Assembly (NCBI GenBank): GCA_024509875.1
Contig: JAMPIV010011353.1
Location: forward strand, 62,001 to 126,000
Direction of reading: 5' to 3'
DNA length: 64,000 nt
Source: Oreohelix idahoensis
Lineage: Eukaryota > Mollusca > Gastropoda > Stylommatophora > Oreohelicidae
Shown: positions 34,016-46,189 of the stretch, piece by piece
Layout of the letters: each line of letters opens with the position of its first letter
Numbering within the stretch: position 1 is the stretch's first letter
Notes under the pieces: generated by a model
What the model saw: the letters and a program-made list of their open reading frames with translations, nothing else
Databases searched by the model: none
What the model was told of the DNA's origin: nothing
Translations under genes and position numbers: made by a program

Positions 34016-34020
34016 AATAA
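33933..34020. repeat. (TA)n followed by (AAT)n microsatellite
   Basis: About 66 bases of nearly pure TA lie directly to the right of the Tigger terminus, followed by about seven AAT units. The TA run on the left of Tigger (31601-31619) would be the other half of the original tract. Confidence 0.95.
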
Positions 34021-34321
34021 CTCAACTGATTAACTCAGCGGTGAGGGTTTAACGTGCTAGAATAACCAGTGCTTAAATTCTTCATAAAAGTGTCGGCAGA
34101 TTAGAGAATTAACGTGCTCAGCGACAGTCAGCATTCGTTTTGCTTATCTGAATATCTTGTGAAGACTCCCATGTGATAGAAGCTTTACAACTCTTCTTTC
34201 GATATTTCTGCCAAGAGTAATCTTTTGTAAAGATAGACTCCATTGAAGCCTATAATAGATACTCTTGAGTTTTGGCCACTGTAGGACCACTACTGCCAAG
34301 CAGGGTAGGCAATACCGTCAC
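34021..34321 (-). repeat. Dispersed repeat A, copy 3
   Basis: Reverse complement of the repeat A order: TTGGCCACTGTAGGACCACT and TGCCAAGAGTAATCTTTTGT are both present, and the outer end reads ACCGTCAC. Its 3' side meets the AAT/TA tract into which Tigger inserted. Confidence 0.82.
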
Positions 34322-34379
34322 ACAAACTCAGGAAGGAAGCACAGTTAGAGATAATAGCAATAATACGAAATATCATTGA

Positions 34380-34700
34380 AGACAAATGGCATAGACCACA
34401 CACAGAGGCAGATAAAACAGAGACATAATATTCCTTACCAAGAAGAGATCAAGTAATAGTCTTCAAATTAAGAGCCAGCTACTGTAGAATCAAATACCAT
34501 CTGTTCAACAATTTAACAATCAAACAGACAGACATGCGGGCGTGAGGGAGAAGACTGTACACAGAAGAACACATCATTTATGAATGTCGGCTTCACAAAA
34601 AGAGCAGACTGACAACGTGGCTTTCACCAACCCACGTGAGGATCAACGAGAGAAGCCTGAGACAGACTGCCAACGTTATGACACAAATAGATGTCGTTAT
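34380..34700 (+). pseudogene. LINE ORF2 C-terminal fragment
   Basis: The frame starting near 34435 reads LPRRDQVIVFKLRASYCRIK then YHLFNNLTIKQTDMRA. A lesion follows, then HIIYECRLHKKSRLTTWL in a shifted frame. This order, LPR(R)DQV followed by a basic stretch and a H..YEC.LH zinc-binding-like segment, is typical of the region after the RT domain in many LINEs. No RT core lies upstream and no termini were found. It is a short relic whose clade is not determined. Confidence 0.65.
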
Positions 34701-35044
34701 ATGAGAACGAAAGACGAATATGAAGAAACAATGAGAAATCTGGTAATCTTTACTGTGAAATTCCAACTGCTCCAAATCTGTTTGTCAACATTCTGCAACA
34801 GACATACGGGCCGTGCCAGATTGTTGACGTCTGTACATGCCTCAGAGTTGATGGAAATCAAACACACACTACTCACACATAAGATAATGATAACACTACA
34901 TAACATACTCACGGACATGAGTCACTCACAAAATAAATATAGAATCTTCATGACAGAGCATCATCACTTTGTTAAGCCAAAGGAAATTATATGGATATTA
35001 AACATAAAATACATTTAGCAAAGGGTTTACAAATTATATTACAA

Positions 35045-35071
35045 CTAGCGGTCATACCTGGCTTTGCCCGG
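35045..35071 (-). other. Helitron 3' hairpin and CTAG end
   Basis: On the minus strand CCGGGCAAAGCCAGG (35071-35057) can fold with one internal mismatch. It is followed after nine bases by CTAG and host T. Helitrons end in a hairpin about ten bases before CTRR and insert between A and T. Confidence 0.8.
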
Positions 35072-35185
35072 ATCAATGTCGGAATGGGTGAAAGTCCGGT
35101 GTGATGCAACTCGTTTTAAGTAGGTTCAAGTTTTTTTTTCTTTAACTATATTATTGCACTGATGTGTGCTTCTAACACAAATAAT

Positions 35186-37578
35186 TTAAGTTAGGGCTTC
35201 TTTGTAGACGACATTTGTAGTAGAGTCACTTGGTGACAACACGTATCGGTGTTCCGGCGCGCTAACTCGAGAAAATGCCACATACAGTTGCCCATGTGAG
35301 AAGCACTCATCGCTCGAGTCGACGCCGGCCACGTGAAGCGTTTGACCTTGTGCTTTATTTATGGTCATTGAAAAACAGTTTTTTTAGGTAATTTGAAGTT
35401 TCTTTATATAGAACGGCAAATCGGAGGGAATCATCATGATTATTGGTATGCAGACTTTCTCCCTGCTACCACAACCTGTCAGGATGATGGCCTCCACTAT
35501 CTAGTTCTTCAAAGATGACATTTGGAGTCCAGTGCCATTACACAGTTTGGGCGGGCTAAGATGGCGGAGTAAAATGACTGGTACACCAACTTTTAAACGT
35601 AGTTCGTCAGACGGTAACCCAGAAGGATTTAAAGAGTAACATCTCGACTGGGTAATGTACAGAGCCTTGTTTGTCCAATGTGGTATCAACGGCCTTGTAT
35701 GTACGGGAAGGAGAGTCAAACTGATCTAATATAAGATTATTTATTTTATTTGCAATATCATTTTTAGGTCCCAAAATAGCCCGTTCTTTAAACCATGATT
35801 GAGATTTACTTCGTAAAATTATTATGTCCGGATAAACAGAATTGATCAACTCATACATATACTGAACAACCGTACATAGCTCAGTATTATTCAAACTGAT
35901 TTCTCCTCCCTGTAAAGGTAAATACCCGTTTCCAACTTTCAACAACACACCTTCAAAGAGAGCCATATCGATGTTCCCGAAAATTTGGGCGTGTACATTC
36001 TTAGAGAAGGATAGGTTTCAACGTAAGGTCAAATGAAACATCTTTTTAAACACACATTCGCTTCGTCTGCCCATGTACCTCTTGGGAAAACGTGTAAAGT
36101 TTGCCTTAAATCTCCTGCAGATAATACGGCCTCACCACCAGTGAGTCGGGTTGTTGCCTCTTCTATCTTTCAAATTCATATCTAGGTCTTTTCATTCATT
36201 CATAACCCTCCACTCCCAAAGGAGCATAGGCCTTCAACAAACACATGCCAAGTCCTCCTGTCACGTGCCATCATCTCAAGTTCTTTCCATGTTCTCCTCA
36301 TCATTTTCACCTCTGTTTCCAACTCTCTTCTCCGTGTACTTCTTGGTCTTCCTCTGCCTCTCTTGCCCTGGGGGTTCCAGAACAAGGACTGCCTTGTAAT
36401 GCTATCAACAGGCTTCCTCAGCGTGTGTCCTATCCATCGCCATCGTCTTCTTCTCATCTCTTGTTCCACTGGCACTTATCCAGTTCTTGTCATCAGTTCC
36501 ACATTGGTAACCTTGTCATACCATTTTAATCCCTCTATTCTACGCAAGCACCCATTTATGAAAGTCTGTAGCTTTTTGGTTGTTGTCTTTGTTGTTCTCC
36601 ATGTCTCTGAGCCATACAATAGGACTGACTTCACATTTGAGTTGAAGATTCTTATTTTCGTGTTGGATCCTATTTCTCTTGATCTCCATATATTTCCCAA
36701 TGCAATGAAAGCTCCTCTTGCCTTTTGTATTCTATCTAGGTCTTTGATAGAACTTTAATGCAACGTTGTGCTCTCATCCCACACATTGAGCGAACACTTT
36801 TGCAGCAATTGTGCCTTGGCGCTCTGTGTAGAAATATTACACGCAACACTTTGATCATAATGACATAAATCGAATAGCAACTTAATCATTGCATGGACCA
36901 TTTTGCCACCTTGTAGCAACGTCACAGCTATTCCTGAAGAAGCCACGGCCAGGGCAATATCATCATGAGATCTTATTTTGGCGAAAAGCAAGTTTATAAG
37001 GAAGGCCTTTCACGTACCGCCAGGAGCATCTAAATATAATACCTGTCCTGAACTATTTTCAACACATGCGAGAACGGTGTCGTAAACTGTAAATTGATCA
37101 GTGTTCAAGCGGGTCTCATCTCTACTCACAATTTGTAACAACGTCTGTTGGTCACATATCGTTTCTTGTAGATCTAGTCGATCGAAAGCAGCAGATTCTG
37201 GATCACTTGTTTGTGGAAGACCACACTCTTGAAAGGTTTTTTTTCTAAGAAAGACTGTATATTTTTAGTTCAATTAAAGATGTATGGCAAGTTTTCTATA
37301 GACTGTTCATGGCGAATTCGGTGTAAAATATCTTTTTACATACTGTCTCTGTGTGAAAGCAACAGAGAAAATGGATCAGATACGTGGTCGTCGTCCACCA
37401 CAGCCTCGATTAATATATTTATGTTCACTCCTGATTTATAAATCATAGGTTTATAGTGTAAAGGACTTTTTTGATTAGGAAATGCTCTTGCCATGGATGT
37501 AAGTTGTTTTCGTACATGGTTTACGACGACATTCAATAGCAAACTGAACGTTATAAATTTCGCGGAAAATGAAAACAT
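35186..37578 (-). pseudogene. Helitron PIF1-like helicase, decayed
   Basis: Conserved PIF1/Helitron blocks appear in order on the minus strand: SDPFSLLLSHRDSM and KDILHRIRHEQSIENLPY near 37370-37260, LYLDAPGGT with the Walker A motif near 37020, IRSHDDIALAVASSGIAVTL near 36975, ALLQKCSLNVWDEST-like Walker B near 36775, LNPSGLPSDELRLKVGVPV near 35630, PPKLCNGTGLQ near 35540, and MTINKAQGQTLHVAGVDSS with CFSHGQLYVAFSRV at 35368-35240. An in-frame TGA at 37012-37010 replaces the Walker A glycine (GGT*K). Stops and frameshifts occur throughout, and a LINE splits the gene between the DEST and LRQTL-like blocks. The helicase would unwind DNA for rolling-circle transposition; this copy cannot. Confidence 0.9.
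36192..36732 (-). mobile_element. 5'-truncated LINE inserted in the Helitron
   Basis: A perfect 13-bp target duplication, TATCTAGGTCTTT, lies at 36179-36191 and 36733-36745. The minus-strand coding part contains SVLLYGSETWRTTKTTTKKL and CLRRIEGLKWYDKVTN, then RRRRWRWIGHTLRKP, SITRQSLFWNPQGKRGRGRP and TWKELEMMARDRRTWHVFVE. These are standard C-terminal LINE ORF2 blocks after the RT domain. The 3' end has a short (ATGA)n-like tail (TCATTCATTCAT on the plus strand at 36192). RT and endonuclease were never copied in. The frame has few lesions, so this insertion is younger than the Helitron around it. Confidence 0.93.
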
Positions 37579-37649
37579 AAAACTGATTATTGTGAATTAT
37601 CTATTGATCTGGGATGCATTCCATCGAGGACTTTTTTAGAACTATTAAA

Positions 37650-37850
37650 AAAGAAAAACTTATATAAACCCATGTTACTTATAAACAAAGAAATAAATAC
37701 TTGTATAAAGTCATGTTACTTTTAAACAAAGAAAGAAATAATTATATAAAGTCATGTTACTTATCAACAAAAAAAAGAAACACTTATATAAAGTCATGTT
37801 ACTTATAAACAAAAACAAAAACACTTATATAAAGTCATGTTACTTATAGA
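37650..37850 (+). repeat. Tandem repeat of about 50 bp, four to five copies
   Basis: The motif AAAGTCATGTTACTTATAAA recurs with variable A-rich spacers at about 37665, 37710, 37750, 37790 and 37835. The array ends directly at repeat A copy 4. Confidence 0.85.
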
Positions 37851-37853
37851 CAC

Positions 37854-38160
37854 TCACGGATTGCCTCCGCTTAGCTCTGCAGTTGTGGTCCAACAGTGGC
37901 CAAAACTCAAGAGTATTTAATATGGGTCTTCAAAAGCGTCTACCTTCGGACAAGATTACTCTTGGTAGAGTTGTAGATAGAAGAATAATGATGCTTCTAT
38001 CTCAAGGGAGTTTTCATAAGATATTTCAGAAGTCAAGAACAATGTTGCAATGGACAAGGCTATTGTTAACTTATATCTGATCCGCCGCCTTTTATGAAGA
38101 TTTAAGCAGCTATTAATTTCAGCTTGTTGAATCTCCCACCCTGGTTTACTCTGTAGAATT
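37854..38160 (+). repeat. Dispersed repeat A, copy 4
   Basis: TCACGGATTGCCTCCGC, GTGGTCCAACAGTGGCCAAA and AAGATTACTCTTGGTAGAG follow in the standard order. Downstream, TCTGTTTAGAGTGTATTTAG matches the complement of the segment left of Tigger at about 31578-31600. Confidence 0.85.
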
Positions 38161-38379
38161 CTTATTGTTAAAGTAAAGCTCTGTTTAGAGTGTATTTAGT
38201 ACATTGACTGAGACAAACACATTACATCGAAAATGATTAAATCGACGTTAAATTTGTATATTTACAAATAACATGTAATAATCATTTAGGTTTTAACAAG
38301 GTTTTAAAGAAATGAAAAATTATTTGTCAGAAAAATATTATCACCACTGTTGTGATGGAATGATAGTTTATGTAAGAAT

Positions 38380-38640
38380 TCACTTGTCAGCTTTTAAGTT
38401 TGACTTAGCTGCCAATGGTAGTTCCTTCTCCCGCTGGGTTCTGTGTAGAGATGGTTGCTGGTAAAGATTAAAGGCTCAGCACGTTCCAAGTAAGATCGTG
38501 GAGTAACTGTCAAGCTGGTCCCGCATCTCTAAGACCCTCTGATGATGGTGTCTAGTTCGTCGTCAGGCCACTTTTACCCTCACTTTTTTCCAGAGATTAG
38601 TACCCGTACTGGTACCACCAACTGGTATGGTAAAAGAATA
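38380..38640 (+). repeat. Dispersed repeat B, copy 3
   Basis: Reverse complement of 31150-31440, with GCTGCCAATGGTAGTTCCTT, CAGCACGTTCCAAG and GATGATGGTGTCTAGTTCGT. Here repeats A, B and C occur in one direction within 1.6 kb. Confidence 0.75.
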
Positions 38641-39039
38641 GACACAAAACGCTCTCCTGAGTATTGCGTTTCCCGACACATACTTATGTGTTCCCAACTG
38701 CCTATTCCACCACCCCATCTACCTCAGACTTTACCCTCGATCAGAATTAAGCTTAATCCCTCAGGAGAAAACTTTCTTTACATTTACATTGAATAGCTTT
38801 ATATTTACTTTACATTCAAATGAACACGTTAATAGTATAGATATAATTTGTTTACATTTTTACATCTACACTGGTTGAAAAATGTTCACAATACAAATTG
38901 AATATGTTTTCCTTTACATCTACACTGGTTGAAAAGCTTGAAAACTTTCATTATTTTAAAGTGAATAGGTTTACAAAGACCTTTACACTAGGTTGAAAAT
39001 GTAAATATTATAATTAGAATGTACATCATTTATTTCATC

Positions 39040-39480
39040 TTTCCCTCCCAGCTCCATATGGAACTTGGGACTAGCAATGCTTTTCGTTCTCTTTAACAAA
39101 CTTGCAATAAAGCAGTTACCAGCCCTTGCAGTAGTGGTTCATGAAATCATCGTTCTATACGCCGAGGTTGCAAGCCTCACATGACTTGGACATCCACTAG
39201 CGATTTTCACATATTAGAATTCACATGGCAATATATACATATGTTCCCATATGAGTAATGACAAATATAGAAGGTAAAATGCACAATTTACGTTAATATT
39301 GGCTCAGAGACTGTTTGCTCAGAGGAAGAAAGGCACTGGAATAGGCCTTTTACACGTGTTCTTTGGGGTCGTTATTTTAACACTGAATTCCTACTTTGAC
39401 TCCGTGTATTAGATTCCTCATATTCGCTGGTGTCCTTGTTAAATCGTACAGTTTATTCTGGGCTCTGAAGTCCTAAAAAT
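39040..39480 (+). repeat. Dispersed repeat C, copy 2
   Basis: Carries AATAAAGCAGTTACCAGCCC, GTTCATGAAATCATCGTTCT and CTTGGACATCCACTAG in the order seen at 3990-4385. The 3' part with TTATTCTGGGCTCTGAAGTC also matches. Confidence 0.7.
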
Positions 39481-40484
39481 TGTGCTCACTCAGTGGTACG
39501 GTTCCGAAATGAGAATCTTGATTCTAGGCTCTGGCAAGATCTGATTGTTGTCTTGGCAAGCGATTCTCACAGTGAACTAGACTTGCCAACAAATGTCAGA
39601 TTACGTTGCACGTTTTCTGCCCCCACTCTTTCAGGTTGTTGGGACAAACGCCCAATCGACGCAATTGTTATTCTCGCCTCAGAGTATCAACCAATATTAT
39701 TTGAACGTTTAAATTTATGATGAAATATTTTGCATGATAAATTTAGTGAAAAATTTCAAACGTTACTTTTCTAAAATTTGGCTGTAAACATTCGATTATT
39801 ACTTGGTAAAGTTACGTCTCTCACACTTCAGCACGTCCTGCCAGATTGGAGGATTATCTGCTTTGCCTATCCCACGTACTTCAATCGTCGTTATCAGACT
39901 ATGACTCGTCGTATTCAGCCGCCTTGTCCGACATTTCGAGGTTTTTCCGCACCTCCAATATGCATGTCTATTATTCTTTAGAATTTTAAAGGATTACTCC
40001 CATTTTGTGCAAACTCCGTCGTTAGACTTTGACCTGGGATCAAATGTGGGACCGTCACGTTTGGTGACCCAAATAGTCCCTCAGCGAAGGACCGGCGAAT
40101 CGAAGTGAACTGAAGTGTGAAAGTTATGTAAACATTGATCTTCGGATGAGTTTTCCGTGGCCACCTAAGGGCAGGGGAGATAGAGAGAATAACAAAATAT
40201 AACTCGCACATGAATGTAATGCAATCCTGCCGGAGTGGACATGAGAGAGCACAAACCGTTTTGTGACAAAGCTGGTAAAGATTGCATTATTAATAGCTCA
40301 GATGCCGTGAGAGAATTTACATGCGAGTACATCAGAGAATCCACTACCCACCACTCACAATTCAGTAACGTGAGCAATGGCGAAAAACCACAAAAGATCT
40401 AGAACATGTGAGAAGGCTTCCATAAAAGCCAGAGACTTAGACCCAAAAGCCTCTTTCACCCAAGCACTGTGGAACGACAGCATC
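39481..40484. other. Non-coding stretch, no feature supported
   Basis: No gene or repeat recognised. Short open frames on both strands have no recognisable domain. Confidence 0.5.
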
Positions 40485-40793
40485 TAAATTGCGAGTGAGA
40501 TTGTGTCCGCCTCACATTGTAGAGGTCTCGGTTCAATTCTCAGTAGAGGGAATACAATTTATGGACATTTTTTGTTAGAACAAGTGGCTCTTATCGTGTC
40601 ATAGTCCCTCCTGCTCTCATGTGCAGCGAGATCTGATGCCTAGCCTTTTCGGATAAGGGCAAAAAAATATGAGATGCCGTGTGCAAGGTGTGCACGTTAA
40701 AAAACCTCATGAAAACAGGACATCGTAAAGAGTAGTCCATAAGGCCGCTGTTCTGGTAAAATTTAAATAAAATTTAGAAACCTACCCACCAAA
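40485..40793 (+). mobile_element. tRNA-derived SINE, type 2, copy 2
   Basis: The head carries GAGTGAGATTGTGTCCG, then GGTTCAATTCTC (B box at about 40529), followed by the shared body with CCTTTTCGGATAAGGGC, GTAAAGAGTAGTCCATAAGG and the 3' end TTTAGAAACCTACCCAC. It is the only plus-strand copy of the three. Confidence 0.85.
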
Positions 40794-40973
40794 TAGGTTT
40801 ATAGAATGTGTGATTCCTACATACACACATTGGAATTGTAGCGAAAGGTTTTCCTAGTATGATAATAGTGGTAGAGGAGAAGTAGAATCTCTCTCCAGAA
40901 ATGATGAAGTTCCAGTGCCCGGGAAGTACACTGGTATCACAAGTGAGATACAGCTGTGAATACTCTGAGCTGG

Positions 40974-42686
<1,713 letters not shown>

Positions 42687-42689
42687 AAT

Positions 42690-42707
42690 TGGGTGGCGTT
42701 CGTCCGG
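42690..42707 (+). promoter_or_regulatory. Element II primer-binding site
   Basis: TGGGTGGCGTTCGTCCGG begins three bases after the LTR end. It starts TGG as a tRNA-primed site must, and it shares TGGG and TCGTC blocks with the PBS of element I. The tRNA is not assigned. Confidence 0.6.
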
Positions 42708-43125
42708 TTGATCATCTTTGTTGCGATCAATTCTGTGATTTATCTACAGTCATAGATTGTCCCTGTAGGAAGTTCTGAAAAATAGATTTCTTAAATATCC
42801 CCTAGACTGAGCTATATTAAGACTGATTTAGCTACAAAGTTTTTCCACAGGTTGCAGTCAGTTTAGATGGTAGTGGTAATAAGGTTGTTTATGAAATAGA
42901 GGTAATCGATGGCTAATTGAATTTATTTCTTAACAGGAAGTAAATTTGGGTTTTGGGTAGCTGGATAACTATAATTTATTCAGGTAGTAGTCGGACTTGT
43001 TGCTAGTCGGAGTGCAGGGTTTTGCGACAGCATATTCCTAGCAGGTGAAAGGTAGTTCCTTCCTTTTTGTTTCTTCTTTCCATCAGTTTTCTGTGTTTTT
43101 GAGACTACAGCAGTTCGCAAGTAAG

Positions 43126-44601
43126 ATGGCAGATACGTCCAAGTAAGGAGCTGCCTGGCGTGAGGCTGCTGAGGACATGGGTATGGACAAAGATGAAACT
43201 AAGGCCTACATGTTGAGGGAGAAGGATAGGCACGACCAGAAAGAGATGGAACTTCGGAAAATAGAAGCACAGGAGAAGGCCGCAGAGAGTGAAGCACAGG
43301 AGAAGGCCGCAGAGAAGGAAGCACAGGAGAAGGCAGCAGAGAGACAGCATGAACTTGCTATGCGTTCTCTAGAACTGCAGCATAGATCTTTGGAGGGCAG
43401 TTCGGCTAACGGAGATTCCCCCGGTGCAGTGGCAGCAGACACCGCAGGAAACGGAGGGCCCCGGATGGCAGCCATGAATTTTCCGATGGACTCTTTTCCT
43501 AACGGAAATGAGAAAATTTAGGTATTTTTGGAAAAATACGAAAGAATGGCAAAGGCATACGGGCTGGAGGATAGTCTTTGGTGTCTCAAATTATCTCAAT
43601 CACTAAGAGGACATGTGTATGATGTCTATAGCAAGATGTTAGTAGATGACCAAAATAACTTAGAGGCTCTGCGTAACGCCCGGTTACAGCGATTCCAATG
43701 GACTCCCCGGAAGTGCCAAACAATGTTTCGGGAAAGTCGTCTGGAGAAAGGAGAAAGTTTTCCCCAGTTCGCCGAGAGGCTGAGGAATTACCTCACTCGC
43801 TGGAGAGAGTTGTCGGGTTTGGCTAAATCATTTGAAGGACTCGAAGAGCTCATCATGTGCGAACAGATAAAGGCCAACATGTCCCCAGACTTAAAGAAGT
43901 ACCTGGCGGAGCAGGACGCCCAGCAACTGGACCAGATAATTCTATTTGCAGAAAGATTCCAGACGGCACAGGCCGAAGTACTGGGCCAGAAAAGAAAACA
44001 CCCTGACCTGCCAGCCCCGGACAAAGGAGCATCTTCATCGCATTCGCCTTCCTCTTCAGCTCACCAGCAGCAAGGGCCGTCTCGCAAGGAGCCCCCTCCC
44101 AGTCATAACATGCGCTCCCAGCCGCCTAACAGAACACAGGGACCGACTTCTCATGAACCCGTCAGGAACCGGGAAGATAATGAGAGATACTGTAGGTTCT
44201 GTCGGACTACCTCTCATTGGACAAAACGGTGCCCAAACAAACAACCCGCTCATCAGGTGGCTTCTTTAAGGCCTGTGAGGATGAAACAAGGGAATAAGTG
44301 GAAACTCTTCCACTCAGAGAAGTTGTTCTCCAACAGTGGACCAGCCGAAGTGAACGGGACTGAGACTACATGCTTATTTGACAGCGGGCTTACATACCCC
44401 AGCATAGTCGCCCGACACCTGGTGAAGCTCTGGCAGATGACCAGAGAAAAAGTGAATATTGATGGAGTTTTAAGGAAAGGGACTTCACAGTGCTTTCCCG
44501 TAGCCAATATTGAGGTGAAATGTAAGTTCGTGTCTGGCACCATCAAGGCAGCTGTAACGGCTCAGCCAGCCTATGACTTCATTCTCGGTAACCCTATTTA
44601 G
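43126..44601 (+). pseudogene. Element II gag-protease: coiled coil, SCAN-like capsid, zinc knuckle, protease
   Basis: An ATG at 43126 opens this frame but meets a TAA at 43144; a second ATG at 43177 could be the true start. A coiled-coil region follows, with three 27-bp repeats encoding AQEKAAE units (about 43265-43350). A TAG at 43519-43521 interrupts the frame just before VFLEKYERMAKAY. The capsid-like part has NYLTRWRELSGLAKSFEGL followed by ELIMCEQ and LKKYLAEQD, matching element I gag and the SCAN pattern. A CCHC zinc knuckle CRFCRTTSHWTKRC lies at about 44196-44235. The aspartic protease follows in the same frame, with CLFDSGLTYPS (DSG active site) and AYDFILGNPI near the end at the TAG 44599-44601. 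The protein would form and mature the particle and package RNA. Apart from the early stops the frame is largely clean. Confidence 0.87.
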
Positions 44602-45640
44602 ATTTTGAGAACCCGCCCACACCGATCCTTGCTGATGCAAGGGGGCCTACCGCAGGCCAGATAAGTGAAAAAGGAGAACCCCTAATTCAAGGAGCCCCGA
44701 GCGAGCTTGAACAGCCCTGTCGTGCTAAGGAGAGGTTAGAAGCCTCTCAGGACAGTGGTATATTATATGCAGAGGCAAGTTCGTCTGTCAACCCTGTGCA
44801 GCCTAACAGACAAACAGTGTTGACGCCTCTGATTCGGGAAGTACACTCTTTGTTGTCGGGAATTAGGCCCCCGATGGTATTAGCTCCCTCAAGTGAGGGA
44901 CATATTGACAAGAGCGGTATTACACTATATTTTCCAATTTGTTTCAAGGAACATTGGAACAAGTCACTGAGAGCTTTATCTCAGATACTCCGCGATCTAA
45001 CGGGATCTTAAACCGTCCAGTGTTACTGCAGGACACATGTCAACTAACGCCAGTAACTCTCGACGGGGAGGGCAAGGTTGAGAATTTTTTTAGAACCAGG
45101 GTTTTAGACGGAGGACTCTCTGGGACTACACGGGCATCTCACAAACTTTCCAGGCCAGGAATTAGTGAGGGAAACTGCCTTATAACTTCGCAAGGAGCTA
45201 TATTGGAGAGCTCTGTCCCGCTTCAGATTGGTAGGGGAAGAGCGATCACAGAACCACTGTCAGGGGCACATATTACCTACCTTTCTCCAAAGGTAGAAGC
45301 TATTGAGATCAGTGAGGATTCAATAGAAACCCAGCAAGAAAACGGAGGCTCTATACCAGAGGAACCCGAGACGTTAAATCGGTTTCGCACGGTACCAGCG
45401 ATCACAAACCAGCTGACGCGCAGCTAAGAAGTCGCCATCGCCAGGCCGCCACAGCGCCAGCCGGTCACGTCAGCTGACGAAGACAGCCTTTTGATGGTCA
45501 TAGCAAGGGAAAGTTCAGACCCGCCAATAGACGGCACAGGTCCGAAGAGAGATCAACTCTCCCAACGGAGCATAGGAGCTTGTTCAAGGAGAGGAAGAAG
45601 GAGGAAACGCAAGAGAAAAAGGTCGAAGAACACTGAATAG
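44601..45640 (+). pseudogene. Element II third frame with a basic tail, function unknown
   Basis: Immediately after the protease stop a shifted frame is open from 44601 to 45011 (starting DFENPPTPILADARG). A second frame overlaps it and runs from about 44939 to 45640, interrupted once by TAA at 45425-45427. Composition is rich in Pro, Ser, Gly, Glu and Thr, as in disordered proteins. The last residues are strongly basic (RRGRRRKRKRKRSKNTE, then TAG at 45638-45640), resembling a nuclear localisation or nucleic-acid-binding tail. There is no RT, RNase H, integrase or envelope signature and no membrane segment. It occupies the place where pol would start. Whether it is one protein broken by a frameshift or two is not certain. 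Its position parallels the basic region after the protease in element I. Confidence 0.55.
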
Positions 45641-45727
45641 GAGGGGTAAGGACAGACAGCCGTAGACAGAGTTAAGGGCCAGTGTGAAACTCAGAGATTT
45701 CAGTAATGAGATCGTTGCTCAATCTTC

Positions 45728-45741
45728 GAAGGTGGGAGTGA
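45728..45741 (+). promoter_or_regulatory. Element II polypurine tract
   Basis: GAAGGTGGGAGTGA abuts the first T of the 3' LTR at 45742. This is the standard place and composition for the plus-strand primer. Confidence 0.85.
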
Positions 45742-46062
45742 TGTGGTGAAGTGGACTGAGATTCTGTCTTTCAAATGGCCCATGTCTTTTTCTCCTTGCA
45801 TTTTGTTCACTTTTTCTAGTAGGGATTACATGAAATCCTTCTCTATGTTTCTTCTCCTTCCATTTTTTACGTTTTTCAGAGTGAGATCACGATGGAGTTT
45901 TATCTCATCTGCTTTATGTTTCTTCTTTATTTAGTTTAGAGTTGGGGTGTAGAGAATTGTTGCAATATTTTTCTATAGGGAGGACGATAGAGCCTAGATC
46001 AGTTGCACCAGTTTAGTCTTTTTAAAAGATTTGAGGGCATGCGGCTAGACGCATTTTTCGGG

Positions 46063-46097
<35 letters not shown>

Positions 46098-46128
46098 ATA
46101 TATATATATCTATATATATATATATATA

Positions 46129-46189
<61 letters not shown>

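Larger units (their letters stand above)
35045..37590 (-). mobile_element. Helitron 3' part, with a nested LINE
   Basis: The minus-strand sequence encodes a PIF1-type helicase of the Helitron kind. At its 3' terminus is the expected signature: a short hairpin, then CTAG at 35048-35045 followed by T. The Rep (rolling-circle nuclease) half and the 5' TC end were not found; homology starts near 37578. A LINE has inserted at 36192-36732. Confidence 0.87.

Noticed and set aside
34584..35018. 144-codon open frame
   Set aside because: Overlaps the LINE C-terminal relic in another frame; no domain of its own.
42690..45741. Element II as a full retrovirus with envelope
   Set aside because: No RT, integrase or transmembrane/fusion-like segment in any frame of the interior; the third frame is hydrophilic with a basic tail.
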